Below are positions 1 through 6,287 of a DNA stretch of 6,686 nucleotides, in pieces. The DNA is taken from the NCBI GenBank assembly GCA_029210905.1, contig JARGGF010000255.1, positions 1-6,686 of the forward strand. The letters run 5' to 3'. Every line of letters begins with the position of its first letter. The first letter of the stretch is position 1. The notes beneath the pieces were generated by a model. The model had not been told where the DNA came from. It worked only from the letters and a program-made list of their open reading frames with translations, and searched no databases. The stretch is from Bacteroidales bacterium. GTDB lineage: Bacteria > Bacteroidota > Bacteroidia > Bacteroidales > NBLH01. The translations under genes were made by a program, and so were the position numbers.

Positions 1-2
1 TG

Positions 3-62
3 GAACGCTTACATTTACTTAATCGATTGAGCAGAACTTTTCTCATGAGTGTTAACGAATAA
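3..62 (+). CDS. Possible 3' end of an upstream gene (partial)
   Basis: The frame starting at base 3 is open for 19 codons to a TAA at 60-62 and reads ERLHLLNRLSRTFLMSVNE, a plausible helical C-terminus. Base composition is near 35% GC here and falls steeply afterwards, as expected when leaving a coding region. The peptide is too short to assign to a family. An open run this short is common by chance, and the minus strand is also open from an ATG at 44-46 to the window edge (MRKVLLNRLSKCKRS), so even the strand is uncertain. Confidence 0.22.
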   Translation, partial: ERLHLLNRLSRTFLMSVNE

Positions 63-126
63 TCGCTCAATTTGGGTGATAATCAAATTACCATCAAATT
101 GGCCTTATTTGATATATAAATATTTT

Positions 127-155
127 CATTTGTTCCCTAATGGTCAAATGGAACA
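127..155. repeat. Two overlapping, mutually exclusive short inverted repeats
   Basis: CATTTG (127-132) is complementary to CAAATG (145-150), and TGTTCC (131-136) is complementary to GGAACA (150-155). The two pairings share bases 131-132 and 150, so only one can form at a time. Each stem has only 6 bp and the loops are 12-13 bases. It could be an alternative RNA hairpin or a dyad for a DNA-binding protein, but in such AT-rich sequence it may also be chance. Confidence 0.25.
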
Positions 156-279
156 TTCATAATTTTCATTATGTTTTGTGATTTTTGAATCATGATTATT
201 TCATCTGCTAAAAAATAAATAAAAAAAGAGGCATCAATTTCTCAAAATAAGCCATGCAATTTTTCCTCAAAAACTAAAA

Positions 280-287
280 TAAATTTG
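280..287 (+). promoter_or_regulatory. Candidate Bacteroidota -7 promoter element
   Basis: TAAATTTG matches the Bacteroidota primary-sigma -7 consensus TAnnTTTG at every fixed position. There is no TTG at the expected -33 distance, only a T-rich stretch near 260-264. Transcription would begin around 293-296, giving the cold-shock gene a leader of roughly 235 bases and placing the small ORF at 309 near the 5' end. In DNA this AT-rich an eight-base match is expected about once by chance over this length, so support is weak. Confidence 0.25.
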
Positions 288-308
288 CAAAAATAAAAAC
301 ATACGCCT

Positions 309-446
309 ATGGCCAAAAAAACACTTGTCAAAAAAAGAGATTATTTCCATAGAATTTTAAAAAGTTTACAAGTCTTGCTAAAGCTAGTTAAATTAAACCA
401 TTTCGGAAAATTAAGATATTGGGCTAAAAAAATATTGGTCAAATAA
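309..446 (+). CDS. Possible small basic peptide (45 aa) upstream of the cold-shock gene
   Basis: An ATG at 309 opens a 45-codon frame ending at TAA 444-446. The product would carry 11 Lys, 3 Arg, one Asp and 9 Leu, starting MAKKTLVKKRDYFHRI. Its middle (residues 16-29) spaces leucines and lysines like an amphipathic cationic helix. There is no Shine-Dalgarno sequence, which is normal in Bacteroidota, and no family is recognised. It lies 84 bases ahead of the cold-shock start and just after the candidate promoter, so it could be a leader peptide. A-rich DNA encodes Lys by default, so the composition is weak evidence and this may be a chance ORF. Confidence 0.2.
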   Translation: MAKKTLVKKRDYFHRILKSLQVLLKLVKLNHFGKLRYWAKKILVK

Positions 447-530
447 ATTAATTTAAATGCAAAATAACTACCTGCGAAAAAGATATAACATTAACTTTAC
501 GTTTTAATAATATTTTTTAAATTTTCAACA

Positions 531-722
531 ATGAATAAAGGAACAGTAAAATTTTTTAATGAATCAAAAGGATTCGGATTTATTAGTGATGAAAACACCA
601 ATAAAGAATACTTTGTGCACATTTCCGGACTAATCGACTCAATACATGAAGGTGATCATGTAGAATTTGAATTGCAAGAGGGCAAAAAAGGATTAAATGC
701 AGTTAATGTTAAAGTAATTTAA
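531..722 (+). CDS. Cold-shock domain protein (CspA family)
   Basis: This 63-residue protein is a single cold-shock domain, an OB-fold beta barrel that binds single-stranded RNA and DNA and acts as an RNA chaperone in the cytoplasm. It opens MNKGTVKFFNESKGFGFI, the standard family start. The RNP1 motif KGFGFI lies at residues 13-18 and the RNP2 motif YFVHIS at 27-32, and both keep the aromatic residues that stack on bases. The length equals that of a minimal family member. The ATG is preceded by AT-rich sequence without a Shine-Dalgarno, as is usual in this phylum. The gene stands alone, with a strong terminator 26 bases after the stop and a long gene-free leader upstream that may control its expression. 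Whether it is actually cold-induced cannot be read from sequence, since many members of the family are constitutive. Confidence 0.95.
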   Translation: MNKGTVKFFNESKGFGFISDENTNKEYFVHISGLIDSIHEGDHVEFELQEGKKGLNAVNVKVI

Positions 723-748
723 TATACATATTGTTTAATTTTAGCCAT

Positions 749-776
749 AAGCCTTTCTATATGAGAGGCTTTTTTT
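749..776 (+). terminator. Rho-independent terminator of the cold-shock gene
   Basis: AAGCCTTTC (749-757) pairs with GAGAGGCTT (763-771) to form a 9-bp stem with one T-G wobble and a TATAT loop. It runs directly into seven consecutive T (770-776). It lies 26 bases after the cold-shock stop codon. The opposite strand lacks a T run after the hairpin, so it is directional and does not obviously serve the convergent channel gene. Confidence 0.88.
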
Positions 777-807
777 ATGACCTCCAGCACCAGGCCCAAC
801 TTACTGA

Positions 808-1512
808 TTAATCAATATCAAATCGTCTTTTTAGAATTGTTATCAGGTAATTAAAATGTTTTTCATTCCTGGTTTCAACTTGAATTTGAAAATTAAAAGC
901 TTCAGAAGTTTCTGCTTTTAGGTAAACAGCTGCAGCTTTTTTCCTAATGCGCCATGGTGAATTAATCAACAGATTCAATAATATTTCTCTGGTTTTTTCC
1001 ACTGAATATTTTTTCGGGACATTAAGCAGGTATTGATTTTGATTGAAAGAACCACCTACAGATTTTTGTGAAATAACTTCATTGCTTAAGCGGGAATAAG
1101 GAATTTTTACCAGCTTCCCATCATTTGAATAGATTGAAACATGTGTCAAAAGCAACTCATTTAGCTTTCCCGAAATTTGACCAAATTGGACGATATCCCC
1201 GGGGAGGTATTCATTTTGCAATTTAAAGGCAATACCAGCCATTAAATCTTTTACAAAAAACCAGCTGATTGAAGCAAACACCAATGCTATCAATGCAAAA
1301 ATAATAAAGTTATAATACGGCTTTTCACCAAACAAAAAATTTACGCCCCAGAATATTACTATTATCCAAACCAATAGTGATAAAACAGGCTCCAATACAT
1401 GCAATTTTTTACCAAACTGGCTGCTTTCCTTTATTCGCCTAATAATCAGACTAGTATACCTCAAGGCAATAGAAATAAAAAGAAGTACTGCTGCAAAAGT
1501 TAAAAATTTCAT
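808..1512 (-). CDS. Short MscS-family mechanosensitive channel-like protein
   Basis: This 234-residue inner-membrane protein begins with three predicted membrane segments (about residues 3-24, 41-61 and 66-92). An MscS-type beta domain follows (about 95-150), recognisable by YLPGDIVQFGQISGKLNEL and KIPYSRLSNEVI, then an alpha/beta C-terminal domain to the end. MscS channels open under membrane tension during hypo-osmotic shock and release solutes. The architecture is the minimal three-helix form. The third helix is bulky and aromatic (LVFASISWFFVKDLMAGIA) and lacks the regular Gly/Ala packing pattern of the E. coli MscS pore helix, so gating or conductance may differ. The ATG start places the first helix at the very N-terminus, as expected. 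It appears monocistronic, with no same-strand neighbour on either side. The family call is firm, but true tension gating is inferred. Confidence 0.82.
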   Translation of the reverse strand: MKFLTFAAVLLFISIALRYTSLIIRRIKESSQFGKKLHVLEPVLSLLVWIIVIFWGVNFLFGEKPYYNFIIFALIALVFASISWFFVKDLMAGIAFKLQNEYLPGDIVQFGQISGKLNELLLTHVSIYSNDGKLVKIPYSRLSNEVISQKSVGGSFNQNQYLLNVPKKYSVEKTREILLNLLINSPWRIRKKAAAVYLKAETSEAFNFQIQVETRNEKHFNYLITILKRRFDID

Positions 1513-1895
1513 AATTTGAAAATTATCAGTTCATTGATACCTAAAAAACAGATTGTGTAATTTCACCTTTGTAAATTGAGCTGACAAATAAAAAACCTAT
1601 CCAATTTACACCAATTACATAATGGGTTATGTCAATTTTTTTACTTTCACCCATTAAGCAAAGGATTAAAAAGTCACAAAAAACATTTCCTTTTTCTAAT
1701 ATACCAATGTATAGCTGAAAACATGTCATTCTATCAGAGGCAAATTTAACAAACAATTCCTTAATTCTAACATGTTGAATTTTAGCAGCATTTATACTAA
1801 TCTGGAAATTGTATAGCCGTATTCCAGGAATATCGCATGATTAAAAAAAGAATTTGTATTTTTATGCACAAAATCAATGTTTTAATATCAGCTAT
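1513..1895. other. Divergent intergenic region between the channel and GH3 genes
   Basis: These 383 bases separate two genes pointing away from each other, so promoters for both should lie here, but none is convincing. On the minus strand, bases 1748-1741 read TAAATTTG, a perfect -7 match but about 230 bases from the channel start and with no -33 partner. On the plus strand, 1564-1571 (CACCTTTG) and 1857-1864 (TATTTTTA) each match the -7 consensus at all but one fixed position. A terminator-like hairpin sits at 1613-1642. Open frames here are short, lack ATG starts of the right length and resemble no known protein. Confidence 0.55.
1613..1642 (+). terminator. Terminator-like hairpin without an upstream gene
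   Basis: AATTACATAA (1613-1622) pairs with TTATGT (1627-1632) and, past a bulged C at 1633, with AATT (1634-1637). The loop is TGGG and the T run spans 1636-1642. The shape is that of a plus-strand intrinsic terminator, but no plus-strand gene ends nearby. It could be an attenuator in a GH3 leader or the end of a small RNA. The stem is almost all A-T pairs, so it would be weak. Confidence 0.25.
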
Positions 1896-3410
1896 ATGAC
1901 GCTAATTCATTCAATTATTTCGTGGGCAACTATAAAAAGAATGAACCAAATTGAATTATTCGAAAAATATCCAATGGATGTCCAGCAAGAACAACTTTTT
2001 AATTTGGTGCAAACCGCAAAAAATACTGAATGGGGAAGCAAATTTGGTTACAGTTCTATCAGTAGCATGCAGAAGTTTAGCGAGAGGGTACCCATAAATA
2101 CCTATTCTGGCTTTATTCCATATATCGACAGAATAAGGATGGGCGAACAGAATATTCTGTGGCCAAGTGATATAAAATGGTTTGCAAAATCATCCGGAAC
2201 TACAGCTAATAAAAGCAAATACATACCTGTAAGCAAAGAATCACTTGAAGATTGCCATTTCAGAGGAGGCAAAGACATTATTGTACTGTACACCACCAAT
2301 TTTCCTGGTGAAAGTTTGTTTACAGGCAAAGCGCTTGCTATTGGAGGAAGTCAACAAATAAATAAATACAAAAACGAGCTGTATTATGGCGATTTATCTG
2401 CCGTATTAATGGAAAATCTTCCGCTTTGGGTGCGATTGCTTAAAATTCCTGATAAAAAAATTGCCCTCATGGAAGAATGGGAGCAAAAAATTGAACTCAT
2501 GGCACAAGCCACAGTTAATGAAAATGTTACAAACATATCGGGTGTTCCCTCCTGGACTCTGGTATTAATAAAAAGAATTCTTGAAATTGCAGGAAAAAAA
2601 TCCTTACACGATGTTTGGCCAAACCTGGAGCTTTTTGTACATGGCGGAGTCAGTTTTACCCCTTATCGTGAACAATTTAATTCCATTTTAGACAAAACTA
2701 AAATGAACTATCTGGAAACCTATAATGCTTCTGAAGGTTTTTTTGCCATCCAGGATTTACCTGATACCGATAGCATGTTGCTAATGCTCGATTATGGAGT
2801 ATATTATGAATTTGTGCCCACTGAGGAGCTTGGTTCCGAATTCCCGAAAGCGCTTACCCTTGATGAAGTGGAACTGGAAAAAAATTATGCCATTGTAATC
2901 TCAACAAACGGAGGTTTATGGAGATATATGATTGGTGATACTGTTAAATTTACCTCTAAACATCCTTTTAGGATTAAAATAACAGGACGTACAAAACATT
3001 TTATTAATGCCTTTGGTGAAGAGTTGATAATTGACAATGCCGAAGTGGCTATTAAAAACGCCTGCCAAAGAACAGGAGCCGAAGTGCGAGAATATACCGC
3101 AGCACCTATTTATATGAATGAAAAAAGAAATGGTGGACATCAGTGGATATTTGAATTTACAAAAATGCCCGATAATCTCGAACATTTTGTTGAAATACTT
3201 GATACCACCTTAAAATCAGTAAACTCTGATTATGAGGCCAAACGTTACAAGAACATTTCACTGGCCTATCCTACTGTTGAAATTGCAAGGGAAAATTTGT
3301 TTTATGATTGGTTAAAGGAGCGTGGCAGGCTTGGTGGACAGAATAAAGTTCCACGCCTGGCAAATAATCGTGATTTTATTGATAGGTTGTTGGAGATGAA
3401 TAAGATGTAA
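1896..3410 (+). CDS. GH3 auxin-responsive promoter family protein (acyl-adenylating enzyme)
   Basis: This 504-residue protein belongs to the GH3 family of the ANL adenylating superfamily. Plant members activate acids such as jasmonate or indole-acetate with ATP and couple them to amino acids. The nucleotide-binding loop KSSGTTANKSK is at residues 98-108, the YNASEG motif at 276-281, MIGDTV at 345-350, GRT at 364-366 and the hinge region NAFGEE at 371-376. The C-terminal part carries DYEAKR (445-450) and GGQNKVPRL (480-488). All are intact, so it should be catalytically competent, probably in the cytoplasm as there is no signal peptide. An in-frame TTG at 1854 would add 14 residues, but the ATG at 1896 gives MTLIHSIISW, matching the usual N-terminus and length of Bacteroidota homologues. 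It has no operon partner, so context does not reveal the substrate. The family is certain; the acid and amine substrates are unknown. Confidence 0.93.
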   Translation: MTLIHSIISWATIKRMNQIELFEKYPMDVQQEQLFNLVQTAKNTEWGSKFGYSSISSMQKFSERVPINTYSGFIPYIDRIRMGEQNILWPSDIKWFAKSSGTTANKSKYIPVSKESLEDCHFRGGKDIIVLYTTNFPGESLFTGKALAIGGSQQINKYKNELYYGDLSAVLMENLPLWVRLLKIPDKKIALMEEWEQKIELMAQATVNENVTNISGVPSWTLVLIKRILEIAGKKSLHDVWPNLELFVHGGVSFTPYREQFNSILDKTKMNYLETYNASEGFFAIQDLPDTDSMLLMLDYGVYYEFVPTEELGSEFPKALTLDEVELEKNYAIVISTNGGLWRYMIGDTVKFTSKHPFRIKITGRTKHFINAFGEELIIDNAEVAIKNACQRTGAEVREYTAAPIYMNEKRNGGHQWIFEFTKMPDNLEHFVEILDTTLKSVNSDYEAKRYKNISLAYPTVEIARENLFYDWLKERGRLGGQNKVPRLANNRDFIDRLLEMNKM

Positions 3411-3432
3411 TCATATTAAAAGTGATTTAAAT

Positions 3433-3450
3433 TAGGGCGATCCCTATTTT
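3433..3450. terminator. Weak bidirectional terminator-like dyad between convergent genes
   Basis: TAGGG (3433-3437) and CCCTA (3442-3446) form a 5-bp stem around CGAT, followed by four T on the plus strand and ATTT on the minus strand. It fills the 33-base gap between the GH3 stop and the DUF4350 stop, and includes the DUF4350 TAG codon. The position suits a shared terminator for both convergent units, but the short stem and short T runs make this tentative. Confidence 0.28.
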
Positions 3451-4619
3451 CTGGAGGCATGGAATTTTTCAACCAATTGATTAAAACTAAGCAGCTGTTC
3501 CGAACTAATGGCACTGCTATTTTTTAACAGCATTGCTGCACTTATTATTCTTTGGATTAATTTTTCATTTACTCCGGTTTTCTCTGCTATTCGTCCGGTT
3601 TCAGGAACTTCTCCCGGCTCAATATGGATATAATACTTTTCACGCAAAAAATCGAGCCAATAGCTGTATTTTTTCAAAGCTATGTCCTTATGATTCTTGC
3701 CGCTTAAATATAAGTTACCAAGGGTTTTGGCAAATTCGAGCGAATTATTTTCCGGGGGGACGATTATTGGGATAATACGCTGTTTCCTTTTTGAACTAAA
3801 AAATAAGAAAACCAAAGCTAAGAACAAGATTAAATACCATGCGGCCCTCAAAGCCTCCTGGCTAAGGATGTAACTTAGCGGGCTTGAAGAAACTTTGCCG
3901 GGTTTAAAATTTTCATCCCAGATAATGTTTGCATTATCCAGATAACTAAGTGATTTAAAGGCATAATCTGCATTATTTTCAAACAGTAAGTTGTAATTGG
4001 TAAATGCATATGGTTGGTTGTGAATAAAAAATTCGCCCATGCCAAATTTTTGTCTGAAATAGTTCACCTTCCCTGTATCAAGTATTGCAATGGCTTTGGA
4101 TTGTTCATAATTTACTGAGTCAAAATAAAAATTATAAAAACCCGATTTAATCCAGTATGCTGAATCACTTTGCAAGTGTCTGTTTAAAAAATTATAGGGC
4201 AGGCTGTCTCCCTTGATAAAATTACTTATAAAAGGCCGGTTGGTAAAATTTAAGGTATCCATAAATTTTTCACCAAAAACACTTGAAGCAATGAAGGCTT
4301 TGTTACAGAGGGAAACAAAATTTAATAATGCTTCAAGCGTAACACTTTTGGGATCAAATTCATTAGTAATAACAATATAACTGGTGTTTGAGAACTCGTT
4401 AGCAGTAAAAGTCTGGTAAAGAGATTTTTCATTCTTTTCGATCTTACTTTTTGGAAAAATATCAGGCAGTAAATCGTACATGATATAGCTGCCATAAGGT
4501 ATTTTATCGTGCTGCCTGAAACTTGGGCGCCAGTCAGGAGGCTTGGGTGCCATGTATTCGAAAACCACCAGCAGGGTGAACAAAACGAACAAAATAATGA
4601 TGTGTTTATTTTTTTTCAC
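3444..4619 (-). CDS. DUF4350 domain-containing membrane protein
   Basis: This 391-residue protein has an N-terminal membrane anchor (about residues 6-23), a large probably periplasmic domain (about 27-255), a second membrane helix (about 259-275) and a cytoplasmic tail of about 115 residues. The DUF4350 signature begins at PDWRPSFRQHDKIPYGSYIMYDLLPDIF (28-55) and continues with GMGEFFIHNQPYAFTN (193-208) and NIIWDENF (230-237). The domain resembles a glutamine-amidotransferase-like fold but no catalytic triad is evident. The start codon is GTG. The next ATG, at residue 23, would remove the anchor, and a GGGGA sequence sits just upstream of the GTG, so GTG is preferred. It is the last gene of the operon, 12 bases after the DUF4129 gene. 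The family often travels with MoxR and DUF58 genes, absent here. The biochemical role is unknown. Confidence 0.85.
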   Translation of the reverse strand: MKKNKHIIILFVLFTLLVVFEYMAPKPPDWRPSFRQHDKIPYGSYIMYDLLPDIFPKSKIEKNEKSLYQTFTANEFSNTSYIVITNEFDPKSVTLEALLNFVSLCNKAFIASSVFGEKFMDTLNFTNRPFISNFIKGDSLPYNFLNRHLQSDSAYWIKSGFYNFYFDSVNYEQSKAIAILDTGKVNYFRQKFGMGEFFIHNQPYAFTNYNLLFENNADYAFKSLSYLDNANIIWDENFKPGKVSSSPLSYILSQEALRAAWYLILFLALVFLFFSSKRKQRIIPIIVPPENNSLEFAKTLGNLYLSGKNHKDIALKKYSYWLDFLREKYYIHIEPGEVPETGRIAEKTGVNEKLIQRIISAAMLLKNSSAISSEQLLSFNQLVEKFHASRK

Positions 4620-4628
4620 TTGTTCCCC
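4619..4628 (-). promoter_or_regulatory. Shine-Dalgarno-like GGGGA supporting a GTG start
   Basis: On the minus strand GGGGA (4628-4624) is followed by ACAA and then the GTG start of the DUF4350 gene. It lies in the 12-base gap after the DUF4129 stop codon. Purine-rich sites like this are uncommon in Bacteroidota, where most genes lack a Shine-Dalgarno. Here it helps decide a non-ATG start, though the spacing is slightly short. Confidence 0.35.
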
Positions 4629-4631
4629 GGT

Positions 4632-5381
4632 TTATTTATTGTTTATATTTTGTAAGACCTCATTAAAACCAAGTTGCCATCTGATAAATTGGGTTTCGCT
4701 TACTTCAAAGTTACCGTACCACGAGTATTCATATATACCTGAAAGCTTAATAAAATCGTCGAGAACAGACTTCGACTGTAACTCGCGCTGATAATCACGG
4801 TTTGTTTTTCCTGGCTGCCAATAGATTAGCTCCACAGCATCAAGTTTCTTAAGCAAGATTAAATAGTAGAACCGGATAGCATGTCTGAATTTTTTGTCAT
4901 GTATGGATTCCCTGAGTTTTTTATCCAGATCAATTTGATGAATATCCTCCTCGAAATAGTCAAAACCATTTGCACTAACGGATTTTTTGTTGCTTGAAAA
5001 TATGCCGGATAAGTTGCCCCCAGCAATCTTATAAATAATAAACGCAACAACCAGGAAGATAAGCAGGTACCTTATAAAAGGAGCTATTCCTTTGTCGCTA
5101 AAAAACATTGCCAATATTTTATTGAACCAATACCAAAACAAGGACCAAAAATCAAAACCTGATTTTTCAATCATCATGTAATTAAAGGCATTGTCGTTTC
5201 TGAAATCATCGATTTTTTTTTCAGGTACGGGTTGTACTTTTATTATACTCTGGTCATTTACTACAGATTGTGTTTCTGCATCAGATAAGGCGCTCTGTGC
5301 AATACAAAGATCAGTTCCTGCTGGTAGCAGAAATAGCGCCAGCATGAATAATTTAAAATATTTTAATAATCTGATATTCAA
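4632..5381 (-). CDS. DUF4129 domain-containing membrane protein
   Basis: This 249-residue protein has a signal peptide (residues 1 to about 29, ending CIAQS), a probably periplasmic linker (30-100), one membrane helix (about 102-121) and a cytoplasmic DUF4129 domain (about 155-245). The domain is recognised by RHAIRFYYLILLKKLD (166-181), YWQPGKTNRDYQREL (187-201) and YEYSWYGNFEVSETQF (217-232). The start is TTG at 5381-5379. The first internal ATG, at codon 13, would delete the positively charged n-region (RLLKYFK), so TTG is preferred. The cysteine at residue 26 is not in a good lipobox, so a lipoprotein is unlikely. It follows the preceding gene by six bases in the same reading frame. DUF4129 proteins are commonly linked to transglutaminase-like, DUF58 and MoxR proteins in membrane-associated systems of unknown function. 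Confidence 0.85.
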   Translation of the reverse strand: MNIRLLKYFKLFMLALFLLPAGTDLCIAQSALSDAETQSVVNDQSIIKVQPVPEKKIDDFRNDNAFNYMMIEKSGFDFWSLFWYWFNKILAMFFSDKGIAPFIRYLLIFLVVAFIIYKIAGGNLSGIFSSNKKSVSANGFDYFEEDIHQIDLDKKLRESIHDKKFRHAIRFYYLILLKKLDAVELIYWQPGKTNRDYQRELQSKSVLDDFIKLSGIYEYSWYGNFEVSETQFIRWQLGFNEVLQNINNK

Positions 5382-5387
5382 TTTCTT

Positions 5388-6287
5388 TTAAAATCCGAAA
5401 CCGGAATCCTCTTTTTCGTTGGGTTGATTAATCTGATTTATTTTATTGATAAGGTTAGGGCTTTCCTTTTTCTCCACCTGACTGTGATAATGCATGGCCA
5501 TGGTAGTATAAGGAATACAGTATAACAGAGAAGAACCAAAAGTAGCAATAACTGTTGAAATAGTAAGTAAAACAGAATAAGTTGATGACATGCCCATATC
5601 ACCACCACTTGCCGAAGTAAAGGTAAAAAACATGCTTAAAACCATTTGAGGAATTATAAAAATATAACTACCAAAGCCGGCAATAAGACTTGAGACAAAA
5701 CCAACTCCCAGCGTAAACCAAAAATAATCCTTAACAAGGCTAGTGCTGCGCTCCATTCCCTGACCAACGCCCATATTGCCAAAAACAATAGCCGGAACAA
5801 CCAGTGAAAAGATGACAAACAGATAAATCCCTGGCGCAATGCAGAATATGAACCCAACACCAACAATAAGACCTACTAGTATCATAGCCCCCAGTATTGG
5901 AAAAAATTTCTGTAACATCAGTTTCCAAACATCCTCGGGTGAAAACTCATCCGGCCCCTTGTGGATATATAAATCAATGTAAGAATAAACTCCTCCAATC
6001 ATAAATACATAACTACACAGGCTTCCTATTATTAAAATGAAATACCTATAATCAAATATTTTATTAAAAACCTCCTGGGGATCATTACTCTTGAAATCAA
6101 ACATTCCTCCAAAAACCTCAGATTGATACCATCCGGAAACCAGACCGGTGATTAATAAAAAAGGGCCAACATAAGTAAGCAAAACCTTCATTAATGGTTT
6201 AAATTCAATTTTAAGAAATTCAAAAGTATCAGATAACAGGTCGCCAAAATCGCGGGCTTTTTTAAAGTTTATTACTTTTCTTTCCAT
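5388..6287 (-). CDS. Multi-pass membrane protein of the SpoIIM/DUF4129 operon
   Basis: This 299-residue protein has about six hydrophobic segments (near residues 32-52, 82-104, 130-151, 153-170, 188-212 and 235-258) and a polar C-terminal tail ending EKEDSGFGF. The stretch APGIYLFVIFSLVVPAIVFGNMGVGQGMERSTSLVKDYFWFTLGVGF (151-197 approx.) resembles the YciC / DUF975 / glycerophosphodiester phosphodiesterase membrane-domain type, where a PG-x-Y...P-A-x-V...A-x-x-R-S-x-x-L pattern recurs. That assignment is by pattern only. The N-terminal segment KKARDFGDLLSDTFEFLKIEFKPL also fits, since such proteins often begin with a 'gdll.dtf.f.r..' amphipathic helix. The ATG overlaps the end of the SpoIIM gene by 16 bases, implying translational coupling. 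No catalytic residues are evident, so a structural or scaffold role beside SpoIIM is plausible. Confidence 0.75.
   Translation of the reverse strand: MERKVINFKKARDFGDLLSDTFEFLKIEFKPLMKVLLTYVGPFLLITGLVSGWYQSEVFGGMFDFKSNDPQEVFNKIFDYRYFILIIGSLCSYVFMIGGVYSYIDLYIHKGPDEFSPEDVWKLMLQKFFPILGAMILVGLIVGVGFIFCIAPGIYLFVIFSLVVPAIVFGNMGVGQGMERSTSLVKDYFWFTLGVGFVSSLIAGFGSYIFIIPQMVLSMFFTFTSASGGDMGMSSTYSVLLTISTVIATFGSSLLYCIPYTTMAMHYHSQVEKKESPNLINKINQINQPNEKEDSGFGF

Larger units (their letters stand above)
63..530. other. AT-rich intergenic region and probable leader of the cold-shock gene
   Basis: This stretch of about 470 bases lacks any confident gene and is extremely AT-rich, with many A and T runs. It holds an overlapping pair of short inverted repeats (127-155), a perfect match to the Bacteroidota -7 element (280-287), and a possible 45-codon ORF (309-446). 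Cold-shock genes often have long untranslated leaders that fold differently with temperature, so part of this region may be transcribed regulatory sequence. No tRNA, known riboswitch or repeat array is recognisable. Confidence 0.6.

Noticed and set aside
26..71. ATTGAGC (26-32) / GCTCAAT (65-71) inverted repeat around a CTCATGAG palindrome
   Set aside because: The loop is over 30 bases, the inner palindrome is off-centre and no T run follows, so neither a terminator nor a clear operator is supported.
781..803. Short GC-rich patch between the cold-shock terminator and the channel stop codon
   Set aside because: It has unusual composition for its surroundings, but no stable hairpin, ORF or repeat was found in it.
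1741..1748. Perfect minus-strand TAAATTTG as promoter of the channel gene
   Set aside because: It is about 230 bases from the start codon and lacks a -33 partner; such matches are expected by chance in this AT-rich sequence.
1541..1756. Minus-strand 71-codon open frame upstream of the channel gene
   Set aside because: It starts at TTG, its first ATG is at codon 10, the product resembles no family, and it lies across a terminator-like hairpin in a divergent intergenic region.
2102..2329. Minus-strand open frame inside GH3
   Set aside because: It is fully inside a confident gene on the other strand with all family motifs intact, so it is a shadow.
2916..3185. Second minus-strand open frame inside GH3
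   Set aside because: It overlaps the conserved GDTV to NAFGEE region of GH3 and has no recognisable protein features.
4543..4791. Plus-strand open frame across the DUF4350/DUF4129 junction
   Set aside because: It is antisense to two recognised genes, with an unconvincing composition.
5654..5928. Two more minus-strand open frames inside the six-helix membrane protein gene
   Set aside because: They are frame-shifted readings of a hydrophobic coding region and resemble no family.
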